A stretch of 64,000 nt of DNA from Paenibacillus sp. MZ04-78.2 (GCF_024213375.1 NZ_JANAVJ010000001.1:186001-250000); one strand, 5' to 3'; shown: positions 7,343 through 14,928, counted from the stretch's first letter. A program made the numbers and translations. The notes: generated by a model from the sequence alone, not told the origin.

Positions 7343-8983
7343 ATGAAAGGTAGCTGGATCTTCCTCATTTATACCGGTTTGGTTTGCGCTTCCTCCCTCT
7401 ATCACGATCAGACCTCAAGTCCGCTGCTGCTCGTTCTCGCATCCCTTGGCTACGCACTCACACATATCCGTTCCGTTCTCGCGTTCATACCGGCGCAGCT
7501 TGCCGTCCAACTCAGTCTTCTCGTCGCGTTTCATGCCGCAAGCTTAAGCGACTGGAGCTTTCCGCTTTACTTGTTGCATATGTGCAAGCTATTTTACGGA
7601 ACGGTTCCTTTTCGCTATGCGGTTAGCACCAATGCGGCCCTGACGCTTGTTTCCGCTCTCATTTCGACAGCCGGTCGTTCCTTCAGCTGGAACGCGCTGA
7701 TCGATGGTTTGTTTTTGGCAGGAACTTGCCTGCTGCTTGCTTTTATGTTCCGTAAATACATTTATGATATTGAGCGGCAGAAACAGCTGCTTACCAAGGA
7801 GAAGAAGCATCTGAGTACTCACGATTCGCTAACAGGCCTATATAATTTTCAGGAATTTCATAAACAAATGGAGCAGCTCGTTAAGCAAAAAGAGCCCATC
7901 ATCCTCGTACTCATCGACTGCAAGGATCTCAAATCGCTGAACACGACAAACGGTGTTCAGGGAGTGAACAAAATTTTGCGACAAGCGGCCGAACTGCTGC
8001 GCATCATGTTCCCCGACGCTTTGTTGATATCCCGCTATGGCGGAGACGAATTTGCGATCGTGCTCCGATCGGACGACATGCAGCAGACGGTCAATGCCGT
8101 CACGCAGCTGCTCGCCTCCGAATTTCCTAAGCTGACCGGCATCGAAATTAATTTCGGCATGGCCTGCTATTCGCGGGACGGAGCGACCAAGGACGATCTG
8201 ATCGTCGTCGCCGAGCACGGGCTGTATATGATGAAGCGGGAAAGCTGGCTGAAACGCGAGGAGCATATGCTGCGGTCGGAGAAGCTTCGCGTCGTCGGCG
8301 AGCTGGCCTCGGGCATGGCGCACGAAATCCGCAATCCGCTGACGACGATCAAGGGGTTTCTGCAGCTATCCAAAGCCGGGGATTATAACATTGAGCCTTG
8401 GTATGAGCTGATTATGGATGAAATTAACCGGATGAGTATGCTGACCGCCGAATTTTTGCAATTTTCCAAGCCGTATGTTACCCAATATAAAATTCAGTCC
8501 ATTCGAGGCTGTATTGACCGGGTTCTCTCGCTACTGGATTCGGAGACGTCGAGACTCGGACATCAAGTCAGGTTCGAACACGACGACCGGGATATTCATA
8601 TGCTGATGGATCAAGATAAAATGCTTCAGCTGCTGTTGAATCTGGTGAAAAATGCCTTTGAAGCGATGCCCGAACAAGGCATCGTAAGAATCCGGCTGTT
8701 TGCCGCGGGACCCCATGCCGTGATTGAAATTTCCGATACCGGCAAAGGCATTCCCGAGTCGGAGCTGGATAAAATTTTTATCCCGTTCTATACGACCAAA
8801 GATTCCGGAACGGGTCTGGGCTTATCGATCTGTCATAAAATCGTTCAGGATCATGAAGGAACCATTGAGGTAGAAAGCGTGCCGGACGAAGGCACCAAAT
8901 TTACGATTACTTTACCAACGTCCGGGACGAACGAGCTTATTGAACCGTGCGGGAACTCAGCGTGTACAACGATTTCCGTATAA
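7343..8983 (+). CDS. Membrane histidine kinase with an internal GGDEF-like domain
   Basis: A 546-residue protein. Residues 1-145 form about five membrane helices. Residues 155-310 form a GGDEF domain with an intact GGDEF loop (233-237), but the DxD element reads IDCKDLK and the GHxxGD element reads NGVQGV, so guanine- and metal-binding positions are changed. From about 315 comes a HisKA domain with phospho-acceptor H327 in ASGMAHEIRNPL, then an HATPase domain with N box LVKNAFEAMP, G1 DTGKGIP and G2 GTGLGLSICHKIV. The kinase part resembles sporulation kinases of the KinA-KinE type. GGAG lies seven bases from the ATG. No response regulator is adjacent. The 3' end overlaps the convergent yuiD-like gene by 47 bases. 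Confidence 0.88.
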   Translation: MKGSWIFLIYTGLVCASSLYHDQTSSPLLLVLASLGYALTHIRSVLAFIPAQLAVQLSLLVAFHAASLSDWSFPLYLLHMCKLFYGTVPFRYAVSTNAALTLVSALISTAGRSFSWNALIDGLFLAGTCLLLAFMFRKYIYDIERQKQLLTKEKKHLSTHDSLTGLYNFQEFHKQMEQLVKQKEPIILVLIDCKDLKSLNTTNGVQGVNKILRQAAELLRIMFPDALLISRYGGDEFAIVLRSDDMQQTVNAVTQLLASEFPKLTGIEINFGMACYSRDGATKDDLIVVAEHGLYMMKRESWLKREEHMLRSEKLRVVGELASGMAHEIRNPLTTIKGFLQLSKAGDYNIEPWYELIMDEINRMSMLTAEFLQFSKPYVTQYKIQSIRGCIDRVLSLLDSETSRLGHQVRFEHDDRDIHMLMDQDKMLQLLLNLVKNAFEAMPEQGIVRIRLFAAGPHAVIEISDTGKGIPESELDKIFIPFYTTKDSGTGLGLSICHKIVQDHEGTIEVESVPDEGTKFTITLPTSGTNELIEPCGNSACTTISV

Positions 8984-9467
8984 AAGAGATCCAAACTTTT
9001 CTCCGGCGATGCCTTGGAAATTCCGTCACATAGCTGAGCCAACCGATGGCGGCCCCAATGGCCGCCCCGCCCAATACCTCTTCCGGCAGATGGCCCAACC
9101 GCTCTTCCAGCTCCTTGTCTTTGCGATGCACATGTGGAGGATGCTGCTCCGTTAATTTAACGAGCACATCCTCCAATTGGTTTACCTCCGATGCGATCAT
9201 GCCGGCATGACGGCGAATTCCCATGGCATCGTACATCACGATCAGACTCAGCAAGGCAGCAAGCGAGAACGAGATGGAGGAAGCGCCGTTTTTAAGCCCG
9301 ACATAAGTCGCAAGCGACACGACACCGGCCGAATGTGAGCTCGGCATGCCGCCGGTCCGAAACAGGTCCTCCCACTCGAATCGCCCGTTCTGACGGAGCC
9401 GGTCGGGTATTTTCAGCGCTTGTGCCGTACCTATCGCGGCAAGGGACGTCCATAACGCCCGATTCAT
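8937..9467 (-). CDS. yuiD: Divergent PAP2 family membrane protein (YuiD-like)
   Basis: A 176-residue protein of the DUF212/divergent PAP2 family. It keeps the phosphatase-like motif GGMPSSHSAG near residue 40 and the later MYDAMGIRRHAG. Short hydrophobic helices surround these. Family members are acid-phosphatase-like membrane proteins of unknown substrate; B. subtilis YuiD is about 158 residues. The basic C-terminal tail (RHRRRKVWISFIRKSL) is longer than usual and lies over the kinase 3' end. The ATG follows GAGGTGAT. Confidence 0.82.
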   Translation of the reverse strand: MNRALWTSLAAIGTAQALKIPDRLRQNGRFEWEDLFRTGGMPSSHSAGVVSLATYVGLKNGASSISFSLAALLSLIVMYDAMGIRRHAGMIASEVNQLEDVLVKLTEQHPPHVHRKDKELEERLGHLPEEVLGGAAIGAAIGWLSYVTEFPRHRRRKVWISFIRKSLYTLSSRTVQ

Positions 9468-9554
9468 CAGCCATCACCTCAGGCTTAGCATCGTAATCCG
9501 CCGCCGTTCCTATACTTGGCTTTTCACTTCCATAGCTTCCAGCACGAACCGGCA

Positions 9555-9584
9555 AAATAAAAGACGGAGAAGCTCCGCCCTTTT
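9555..9584 (-). terminator. Short terminator after mobA-like gene
   Basis: GGCGGAG / CTCCGTC stem with a three-base loop, followed by TTTTATTTTG on the leftward strand, starting right after the stop codon. Confidence 0.6.
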
Positions 9585-10217
9585 TTACCGATATACGCTT
9601 CGGAGCTGCGCTTGCGCCCGCGAAACCGCTTCCGAATACTGCCTTTCTGTTTTAATTCGAAATGTAAACGCATCCCCCAAATTTTGCTTGCGAAGCATAT
9701 CCGATTCGACGCAGCCCCAACGAAGCTTACGCAGGAACGCCATCCAGCCCGGCTGTACGTCGCTTCCCGATTCCAGCAGCGGCGTTAATGCCGTGAGACA
9801 GCTTTGGCGGTATATGCCATGCAACGGCTCGGGCCGTCCCGATACTTCCGGCAGCACGGCATCATAGCCGAAGACGCTCCGGTGCTCCGCCAGGAAGGAG
9901 GCTGCTCTTGCCGAAATGAACGGCATGGCCCCGCCGGTTACCCAAAGCTCCGGGTATCTCGAAAGGGTGAGCGCTGCATGAAGCCCGCCCAGAGGTCCGC
10001 GGCCCGGGTAAAAATCCGTAATGATGCGTACGGACCGGGGAACATGTTCAAGAAAAATTTTGGGCTCGTTCGTTACAATAATGACTTCTCCGCAGATCGT
10101 GAGCATTTCGCGGATTTGCTTCGCTACGACCGTTTCACCAGCCAATACCAACAGTTCCGCGGGCCGGCCTTCAATCCGCCTCGGGTGACCGCCCGCCAAT
10201 AATACTCCGGTCATCAT
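9585..10217 (-). CDS. Degenerate MobA-like nucleotidyltransferase
   Basis: A 210-residue protein with the Rossmann-like layout of MobA (molybdenum cofactor guanylyltransferase). It opens with VLLAGGHPRRIEGRPAE, where the family needs LAGGxSxRMGxDK, so the catalytic lysine position is lost. The magnesium aspartate segment, normally ACDMPF, reads GGAMPF. YPGRGPLGGL is well kept. It may therefore be a non-catalytic relative or a decaying gene. It is transcribed away from fnr, a setting suggestive of nitrate respiration or molybdoenzyme metabolism. Two ATGs (10217 and 10214) follow GGGGGAAG. Confidence 0.7.
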   Translation of the reverse strand: MMTGVLLAGGHPRRIEGRPAELLVLAGETVVAKQIREMLTICGEVIIVTNEPKIFLEHVPRSVRIITDFYPGRGPLGGLHAALTLSRYPELWVTGGAMPFISARAASFLAEHRSVFGYDAVLPEVSGRPEPLHGIYRQSCLTALTPLLESGSDVQPGWMAFLRKLRWGCVESDMLRKQNLGDAFTFRIKTERQYSEAVSRAQAQLRSVYR

Positions 10218-10323
10218 AACGTTTCACTTCCCCCATGTAATGTGATTCTTACCTTCACTATACACATCGGGCGAAGCGCTGCATGTTACAAAGATCACAA
10301 AAAAATATGGAGATTTCAAGAAG

Positions 10324-10339
10324 TGTGATGTAAATCACA
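10324..10339 (+). promoter_or_regulatory. Perfect Fnr/Crp-type box upstream of fnr
   Basis: TGTGATGTAAATCACA is a perfect palindrome matching the B. subtilis Fnr consensus TGTGA-N6-TCACA. A TATGTT element at 10362 would place a transcription start about 41-42 bases from the box centre, the usual position for activation. The divergent mobA-like gene begins about 107 bases away. Confidence 0.75.
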
Positions 10340-10422
10340 TCACAAAACCGATAGAATGGGGTATGTTAGATACAACAAAACCTACAGAGGTCTTAACCAG
10401 ACCGACGCCGGAGGTATGTACC

Positions 10423-11145
10423 ATGACGGATACGCTGCAACGAAAACCAGTCAGCCAAGTGGCCAACTCAGATTGCTTTACGGAAGAAAGCTTAACGAAG
10501 CTTAAGGAAATCATGTATGAAATGAGAGCCGAAGCCGGGAATCATTTGTTCTGGGAAGGCGATACAGCCGATAAGCTGTACTTTTTGAAGCGCGGTCAAG
10601 TGAAGATTACGAAAGCTAGCGATGAAGGAAAAAGCTTCATCCTTTATGTCTATAATACCGGAGACTTGTTCGGACAGGTCGATCCTTTTCAAAACTCCGT
10701 TCACAGCTTTAATGCCGAGGTCATGGAAAACTCCATCATCGGGGTTATCCAGCAAAAAGATTTGGAGGTCCTGCTGTGGCAGCACGGGGACCTTGCCGTC
10801 GAGTTCATGAAGTGGATGGGACTTATGCATCGGATGACCCAAACGAAATTCCGCGATCTCATGATGTTCGGCAAGCCCGGCGCTCTCTGCTCGACGTTGA
10901 TCCGGCTGTGCAACTCGTACGGTAAAAATCACGGATCGGAAATCGTCATCACCAAAAAGCTTACGAACAGCGAGCTTGCCGATATGATCGGTGCAACCCG
11001 GGAGAGCGTCAACCGGATGCTCGGAGATCTGAAACGTGGTAACATTATTGCTATGGAAAACAATTACATCGTCGTTAAAGATTTGTCTTATCTCCGCGAC
11101 ATCTGTCAGTGTGAGAATTGTCCAGTAGATATGTGCCGCATTTAG
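10423..11145 (+). CDS. fnr: Fnr, oxygen-sensing Crp/Fnr family regulator
   Basis: A 240-residue regulator: cyclic-nucleotide-binding-like beta-roll (about 20-140), dimer helix, and a Crp-type winged HTH with recognition helix GATRESVNRML (about 198-208). The C-terminus carries CQCENCPVDMC, with C230-x2-C233-x4-C238. That is the spacing of the three cysteines that hold the 4Fe-4S cluster in B. subtilis Fnr (C227, C230, C235), unlike the N-terminal cysteines of enterobacterial FNR. The ATG at 10423 is eight bases after GGAGG; an upstream ATG at 10363 lacks a site. The Fnr box suggests autoregulation under oxygen limitation. The stop overlaps the convergent yfhH gene by four bases. Confidence 0.9.
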   Translation: MTDTLQRKPVSQVANSDCFTEESLTKLKEIMYEMRAEAGNHLFWEGDTADKLYFLKRGQVKITKASDEGKSFILYVYNTGDLFGQVDPFQNSVHSFNAEVMENSIIGVIQQKDLEVLLWQHGDLAVEFMKWMGLMHRMTQTKFRDLMMFGKPGALCSTLIRLCNSYGKNHGSEIVITKKLTNSELADMIGATRESVNRMLGDLKRGNIIAMENNYIVVKDLSYLRDICQCENCPVDMCRI

Positions 11146-11435
11146 AGCCGGGTCAGCATCGAAATCGGGAAGCTGGCATCCGGCTCTTCCCCTAATATCC
11201 CCCAAGCCATAATACCATTCACATAGCTTAAAATAAACGGGAGCTGCACATGCTCCACCTTGTACACCCCTGGCGGAAAATCGGACGGATCGAGCGTATA
11301 AGCCTGCGCCGTATAATATTTGCGCTCGATCACGGAGCGCTGGCTTGGAAATTCCGCCCCGTCCAGCTCCTCTCGCAGGCTCTTCATTTCCTGTTCCAAT
11401 TCGGTTAACGTCATTTGGCTGTATAATTTTTTCAT
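11142..11435 (-). CDS. yfhH: YfhH family (DUF1811) protein
   Basis: A 97-residue protein close in layout to B. subtilis YfhH: N-terminal KLYSQMTLTELEQEM helix, ERKYYTAQAYTLDP, then a small beta barrel with YVNGIMAWG. Function is unknown. GGAG sits eight bases before ATG 11435; a TTG two codons upstream is too near the site. Confidence 0.8.
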   Translation of the reverse strand: MKKLYSQMTLTELEQEMKSLREELDGAEFPSQRSVIERKYYTAQAYTLDPSDFPPGVYKVEHVQLPFILSYVNGIMAWGILGEEPDASFPISMLTRL

Positions 11436-11529
11436 CCGCAATTCTCCATTTCAATAAATTGTTCTGACGGCCCCCTAAAGAAGTCAACCAATGTAGCAAA
11501 GTTTTAATGTTCTTTTTACGACATTATTG

Positions 11530-11709
11530 TATAATAGATTTATCCGAATTTGGAAGAGCGGACCACTTCGAATGAGAAACCCTTCCTCACCTGACGACTC
11601 GCCGATACGAAGCCAGATCGACCGATTGAAATTATCGGAAATTATGCTGTTCTGCACAACAAGAATCACACACTAGATTCACCGCCGCTCTATTCCTGAG
11701 CGGCTTTTT
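11530..11709 (+). ncRNA. Candidate small RNA or 34-codon gene with its own terminator
   Basis: TATAAT at 11530 (with only a weak -35) is followed about 150 bases later by a perfect GCCGCTC / GAGCGGC hairpin and TTTTTA. No annotated gene lies between, so a transcript of about 165 bases is implied. It contains a 34-codon frame from ATG 11572 (MRNPSSPDDSPIRSQ...), but its GGAAG site is about 14 bases away, so coding is doubtful. Small RNA and small protein are both open. Confidence 0.35.
11684..11709 (+). terminator. Strong terminator of the orphan unit
   Basis: Seven-base-pair perfect GC-rich stem, seven-base loop, then TTTTTA. Confidence 0.8.
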
Positions 11710-11794
11710 AATAGAAAGCGGTTGCTTAACCCAAGCTTCCCTAGTATGTAAACGTTAATTCGCCTCTTCACCCTGCTGCAAAGGACTGTTTGAG

Positions 11795-12247
11795 ATGAGT
11801 ATGGAAAAAAACAAGCGCAGCTTTTTTCGTTTGCGCTTTCACCAGCCGCTATGCGCGGAATTGAAAATTATCGGAATGGCCGATCTTGAGCCGGAATTCA
11901 AAACGAGGAAAGCCGCCTTGCTGGACCTTAGCGCCGGTGGGGCCCGCTTTTTTACCGCAGCCCCGCTCCCGGATGAAAGCCGTTTATTGATCGAGCTGAA
12001 ATTCATCGCTCTAGCCAAAGAATACCGGGCGCTGGGGATACTTGTGCGCTCCGGGCAGACGGAAACCGGTCATCCGGAATATTGCATTCAGTTTTCGCAT
12101 AACGAAACGGAGACGACGGCATTGACCAGTATGCTCAATCAATTAGCGATCAAGCTTCGCAAAACCATCGTCATCTCGCAGTGCAGTTTCTGTACCGAAG
12201 AAGATCTGGCCGAATTCGGAATATTACGGGCGGAGCCGGCCAGATAA
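11795..12247 (+). CDS. PilZ domain protein (putative c-di-GMP receptor)
   Basis: A 150-residue protein with the two c-di-GMP contact motifs of PilZ: RSFFR (RxxxR) at the N-terminus and DLSAGGARF (DxSxxG) near residue 48. The beta-barrel covers about residues 8-115. The C-terminal part (QCSFCTEEDLAEFG) has two cysteines and no known domain. It is likely a soluble effector of cyclic-di-GMP signalling in motility or surface behaviour; the partner is unknown. AAGGA lies nine bases before the ATG. Its end overlaps the convergent gene by 24 bases. Confidence 0.82.
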   Translation: MSMEKNKRSFFRLRFHQPLCAELKIIGMADLEPEFKTRKAALLDLSAGGARFFTAAPLPDESRLLIELKFIALAKEYRALGILVRSGQTETGHPEYCIQFSHNETETTALTSMLNQLAIKLRKTIVISQCSFCTEEDLAEFGILRAEPAR

Positions 12248-13174
12248 CCCGGCGATCAAATACGTTTTGCCGGAATCGGTATAGCCGACCCAACTGCGGA
12301 ACAACAGTTGCTCGGGGCGAAGGCAATCATGTAAATCCTTGAGGCCCAGCACAGCCGCTTCGATCCCGTACTGTCCGAACGTTTCGAACAAAAAGCTCGT
12401 CCTCTCCTTATCGGTTAGCCGCCGGTCCAATTCCTCGGCGATCCATTGCTTGTCCTCGTCCAGTAAAATCATATCTGTCCATACCGTTACCCGGCCGTCA
12501 GGTTTTACAAGCGACAGCAGCATCCGGTTATAATCCGATATCAGGCTGTTCCGAAGGTATCCCAGCGCCTCGACAATTAGCCGGGTTTCATTTTCATCGT
12601 ATTTCTCCATATAACCGTAAAATTGCATGAGCGCATCTGGATAAAACAATTGCGTATGTACACCCGAGGAAACGACGAGCGAAAACGTTTTTTTCAAATG
12701 AGGCATTGCCTCCAGCCCGCGCACGCGAAATGCGCAGTCCCTCAAGTAATCCGTTATTTCTCCAGCAGACTTACCTTCCTCCAGTATCTCCTCAAACGTT
12801 TCGTAGAAGGAAATTTGGTCCAGCCGGGTATAGTCAATTCGCGTTAAAGAACGGACCCGGTTGTTTGTCATTCCCCCGGCCGAATCGAGCCATTCCTGCA
12901 GCATATTGTCTTCCGTATCCAGCGCGGTTACCTGCTGAAAATGGAAGGAAAGCCGCGGCAGGCCGACATCGCCGTGATTCCCCGCTCCCAGTACGATAGC
13001 TTTCTCCGGCATCGGCAGCAGCGATACGGAGTCCTCGACGAGCCGGTTGACGTGGTACCGGTGTGTTCCCCATTCCTGCTCGCCCCAATCCAGCGCTTCT
13101 TGCTCCGGTTCCGGCTGCTCGTTCACCCCTCCTTCAATATGCGGCTGCAAATGCGCCCATCGGAAATCTCTCAT
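12224..13174 (-). CDS. Unknown Rossmann-fold protein, SAM methyltransferase-like
   Basis: A 316-residue cytosolic protein. VLGAGNHGDVGLPRL near residue 62 resembles the glycine-rich motif I of class I methyltransferases, and ALDTEDNML about 20 residues later provides the acidic residue at the end of strand 2; FSLVVSSGVHTQLFYP resembles motif IV. No substrate-specific motif is recognisable, so the call rests on fold-type reading only. The start ATG is six bases after GAGGGG. It is a single gene, tail-to-tail with the PilZ gene. Confidence 0.5.
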   Translation of the reverse strand: MRDFRWAHLQPHIEGGVNEQPEPEQEALDWGEQEWGTHRYHVNRLVEDSVSLLPMPEKAIVLGAGNHGDVGLPRLSFHFQQVTALDTEDNMLQEWLDSAGGMTNNRVRSLTRIDYTRLDQISFYETFEEILEEGKSAGEITDYLRDCAFRVRGLEAMPHLKKTFSLVVSSGVHTQLFYPDALMQFYGYMEKYDENETRLIVEALGYLRNSLISDYNRMLLSLVKPDGRVTVWTDMILLDEDKQWIAEELDRRLTDKERTSFLFETFGQYGIEAAVLGLKDLHDCLRPEQLLFRSWVGYTDSGKTYLIAGLSGRLRP

Positions 13175-13306
13175 CAAAGTCCCCTCTTTTCAAATACATG
13201 TCTAACTGACTCTATTATACCATAACGAATGTATAGGGATAAAAGGCAGAGATCCATGGCGGAATAAAACTACATTTACAAAAACAAAAAAATTGTAGAC
13301 TAATGC

Positions 13307-13335
13307 TTGACATTATGCGCCCATCTTGGTATTAT
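13307..13335 (+). promoter_or_regulatory. Consensus sigma-A promoter of first tRNA-Val
   Basis: TTGACA, 17-base spacer, TATTAT, 30 bases upstream of the tRNA. Confidence 0.85.
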
Positions 13336-13364
13336 GGTAAACGTTCCCGCAAGATATGAAACAT

Positions 13365-13437
13365 GACTTGTTAGCTCAGCTGGGAGAGCACCATCTTGAC
13401 AGGGTGGGGGTCGCAGGTTCGAGCCCTGCACAGGTCA
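13365..13437 (+). tRNA. tRNA-Val(GAC), copy 1
   Basis: The cloverleaf is complete: acceptor GACTTGT with ACAGGTC, D stem GCTC/GAGC, anticodon stem CCATC/GGTGG with loop TTGACAG giving anticodon GAC, T stem GCAGG/CCTGC. CCA is not encoded. It has its own promoter and terminator. Confidence 0.93.
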
Positions 13438-13450
13438 TAATAACAGACAG

Positions 13451-13484
13451 AAATCCGCGTTCCTTTATAGGATGCGGATTTTCT
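13451..13484 (+). terminator. Terminator of tRNA-Val copy 1
   Basis: AATCCGC / GCGGATT stem, extended inward by TTCCT/AGGA pairing, followed by TTTTCT. Confidence 0.75.
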
Positions 13485-13547
13485 CATTGTAACAGTATAT
13501 TAAAAAAAAGCATCTAATGCTTTGCGAGTATTTTTCATTCTTTCCTC

Positions 13548-13576
13548 TTGACTTCTTCCTTCATTTGCTGTATATT
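13548..13576 (+). promoter_or_regulatory. Sigma-A promoter of second tRNA-Val
   Basis: TTGACT, 17-base spacer, TATATT, 27 bases upstream of the second tRNA. Confidence 0.82.
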
Positions 13577-13602
13577 ACTCTTTGCAGCAACAAATACAAC
13601 GT

Positions 13603-13675
13603 GACTTGTTAGCTCAGCTGGGAGAGCACCATCTTGACAGGGTGGGGGTCAGTGGTTCGAGCCCACTACAGGTCA
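13603..13675 (+). tRNA. tRNA-Val(GAC), copy 2
   Basis: Same sequence as copy 1 except for the T stem, which is AGTGG/CCACT, with both sides changed so pairing is kept. Anticodon GAC; no encoded CCA. Separate promoter and terminator. Confidence 0.93.
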
Positions 13676-13684
13676 TAGCAAAAC

Positions 13685-13718
13685 GAGCCCGTGAATCCTT
13701 GATTCTACGGGCTTTTTT
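13685..13718 (+). terminator. Terminator of tRNA-Val copy 2
   Basis: AGCCCGT / ACGGGCT stem with inner GAATC/GATTC, then TTTTTT. Confidence 0.85.
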
Positions 13719-13781
13719 CTATGTATGAATTGTGAATAATCGTGGTGATTATTGTATCAGCTTGAAGGCTGGAAGCCAACT

Positions 13782-14348
13782 TCATCCCCGCATCACTGCT
13801 CTTAAATTAAGCTGATCGTAATACCGGACAAACAATTTCGTCGTATTGACCGCATCAACCAAGGCGGAGTGAAGTCTTCCTTCTTTCTCGATACCAGCCA
13901 GTTCAATCGCATCCTTCAGCTTCATTTGATTGCGCTTGACAAGCAGCTGCGAAATCGGCCTCTGAATGTCATGGTAATGGTTCAGCCAGCTTTGAGACAG
14001 CTCGAACCGCTTGCAATGCTCCAGCAAAATTTTGCGGTCATCGATCCCCCAACTGCAGAAGTAAGCCAATTCGGGGCCGATCCATTCCATGAATCGGTCG
14101 TACCCTTCGCGAAACGGGATTACTTTACCCAGATCCTCTTCTTTCAAGCCGATAAACTTTAACGTCTTTTTGCCGAAACGTCCTTTAATTTCAGGAAACG
14201 TATAGCATTGAAAACAATCCGTACCGGCTTCTCCTGAGGGGTCATACGGATTCAGATTCACTTTGCAAGCACCGATCTCTACGATTTCCGGGATGTCCCC
14301 TTTTACAGTTACATATGTAGTTTCTACATCAAAGATGACTGCGAGCAT
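13782..14348 (-). CDS. kapD: DEDDh 3'-5' exonuclease (KapD/ERI1-like)
   Basis: A 188-residue exonuclease-fold protein: Exo I FDVETTYV near residue 6, Exo II in CSWGIDDRKIL, Exo III HSALVDAVNTTKL with the catalytic His and Asp. Length and the ERI1-like layout match B. subtilis KapD (about 205 residues), reported as an inhibitor of the KinA route to sporulation. The nuclease reading is firm; the KapD role is inferred from similarity. AGGAGAGAAG precedes the ATG. Confidence 0.75.
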   Translation of the reverse strand: MLAVIFDVETTYVTVKGDIPEIVEIGACKVNLNPYDPSGEAGTDCFQCYTFPEIKGRFGKKTLKFIGLKEEDLGKVIPFREGYDRFMEWIGPELAYFCSWGIDDRKILLEHCKRFELSQSWLNHYHDIQRPISQLLVKRNQMKLKDAIELAGIEKEGRLHSALVDAVNTTKLFVRYYDQLNLRAVMRG

Positions 14349-14429
14349 TCTTCTCTCCTGCTTGAGAAATTTGTTTTAGTTTGTCCATCTTCTGCGCATC
14401 GTTATACTTTAGCCAAAAATCGGAGCGAC

Positions 14430-14585
14430 TCAATTCACCGGGTCGGCTTCGAATCGCTTCAATAATTTCTCCTGGTGAGCTTTGGCGGCATCTTCCAATG
14501 TAAAACCGTACTTATCGGCCAAAATCGCCAGATTCGCCAAAATGTCCCTGAGCTCTCCCATCAGTTCGCCCCGATTTTTTTGCAT
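14430..14585 (-). pseudogene. C-terminal fragment of a MazG-like pyrophosphohydrolase
   Basis: A 51-codon leftward frame. The segment RGELMGELRDILANLAILAD followed by YGFTLEDAA and KLLKRFE matches the second metal-binding helix and C-terminal helix of MazG/YpjD-type NTP pyrophosphohydrolases. The first half with the EExxE metal site is absent from the bases upstream, and there is no ribosome site before the ATG. It is most simply a remnant left by a deletion. Confidence 0.5.
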
Positions 14586-14723
14586 TTAAGTTGTTTCGAT
14601 AACGAATAATCGGAATTGGAAAATCTTTAGTAAAACTTTATACCATTTTGGGTGATATTTCACAATTTTACGCATATAATGTGTCTATAATTGTCATATT
14701 GTGACTCGAAAAGGAGAAAACTT

Positions 14724-14894
14724 ATGTACTATTGCCTCGCTTGCCAGAAGCTTCATAAGCCGAACCCGCTCATAAAATGCGTCGTCTTCAAGACAGGTTT
14801 CCACTTCATCAATTCGATGAAATATAACGCAGGAATTTGTCAGGCTGTCTCCGATTCGAAAGAAAACGTCAGCATTAGCCCGGTATCCGCTTAA
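14724..14894 (+). CDS. Small cysteine-containing protein, 56 residues, unknown
   Basis: Starts MYYCLACQKL with a CxxC pair, one further Cys near residue 19 and one near 39, and a hydrophobic middle. AAGGAG is seven bases before the ATG, and a terminator overlaps the stop, so this looks like a genuine monocistronic small gene. The early CxxC could bind zinc; no family is recognised. Confidence 0.6.
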   Translation: MYYCLACQKLHKPNPLIKCVVFKTGFHFINSMKYNAGICQAVSDSKENVSISPVSA

Positions 14895-14928
14895 TAAGCT
14901 GCACATACCGCCGGGCTTTTGCTTTTTT
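14877..14928 (+). terminator. Terminator of the 56-residue gene
   Basis: AGCCCGG / CCGGGCT perfect seven-base-pair stem, then TTTTGCTTTTTT. The stem starts inside the last codons. Confidence 0.75.

Larger units (their letters stand above)
11436..11794. other. Intergenic region with an orphan short transcription unit
   Basis: This 359-base stretch lies between leftward yfhH and the rightward PilZ gene. It contains a TATAAT element, a possible 34-codon frame and a strong terminator (see 11530-11709). Nothing else was recognised. Confidence 0.45.

Noticed and set aside
11484-11669. Leftward 61-codon frame in the yfhH-PilZ gap
   Set aside because: No ribosome site and it runs against the better supported promoter-terminator unit.
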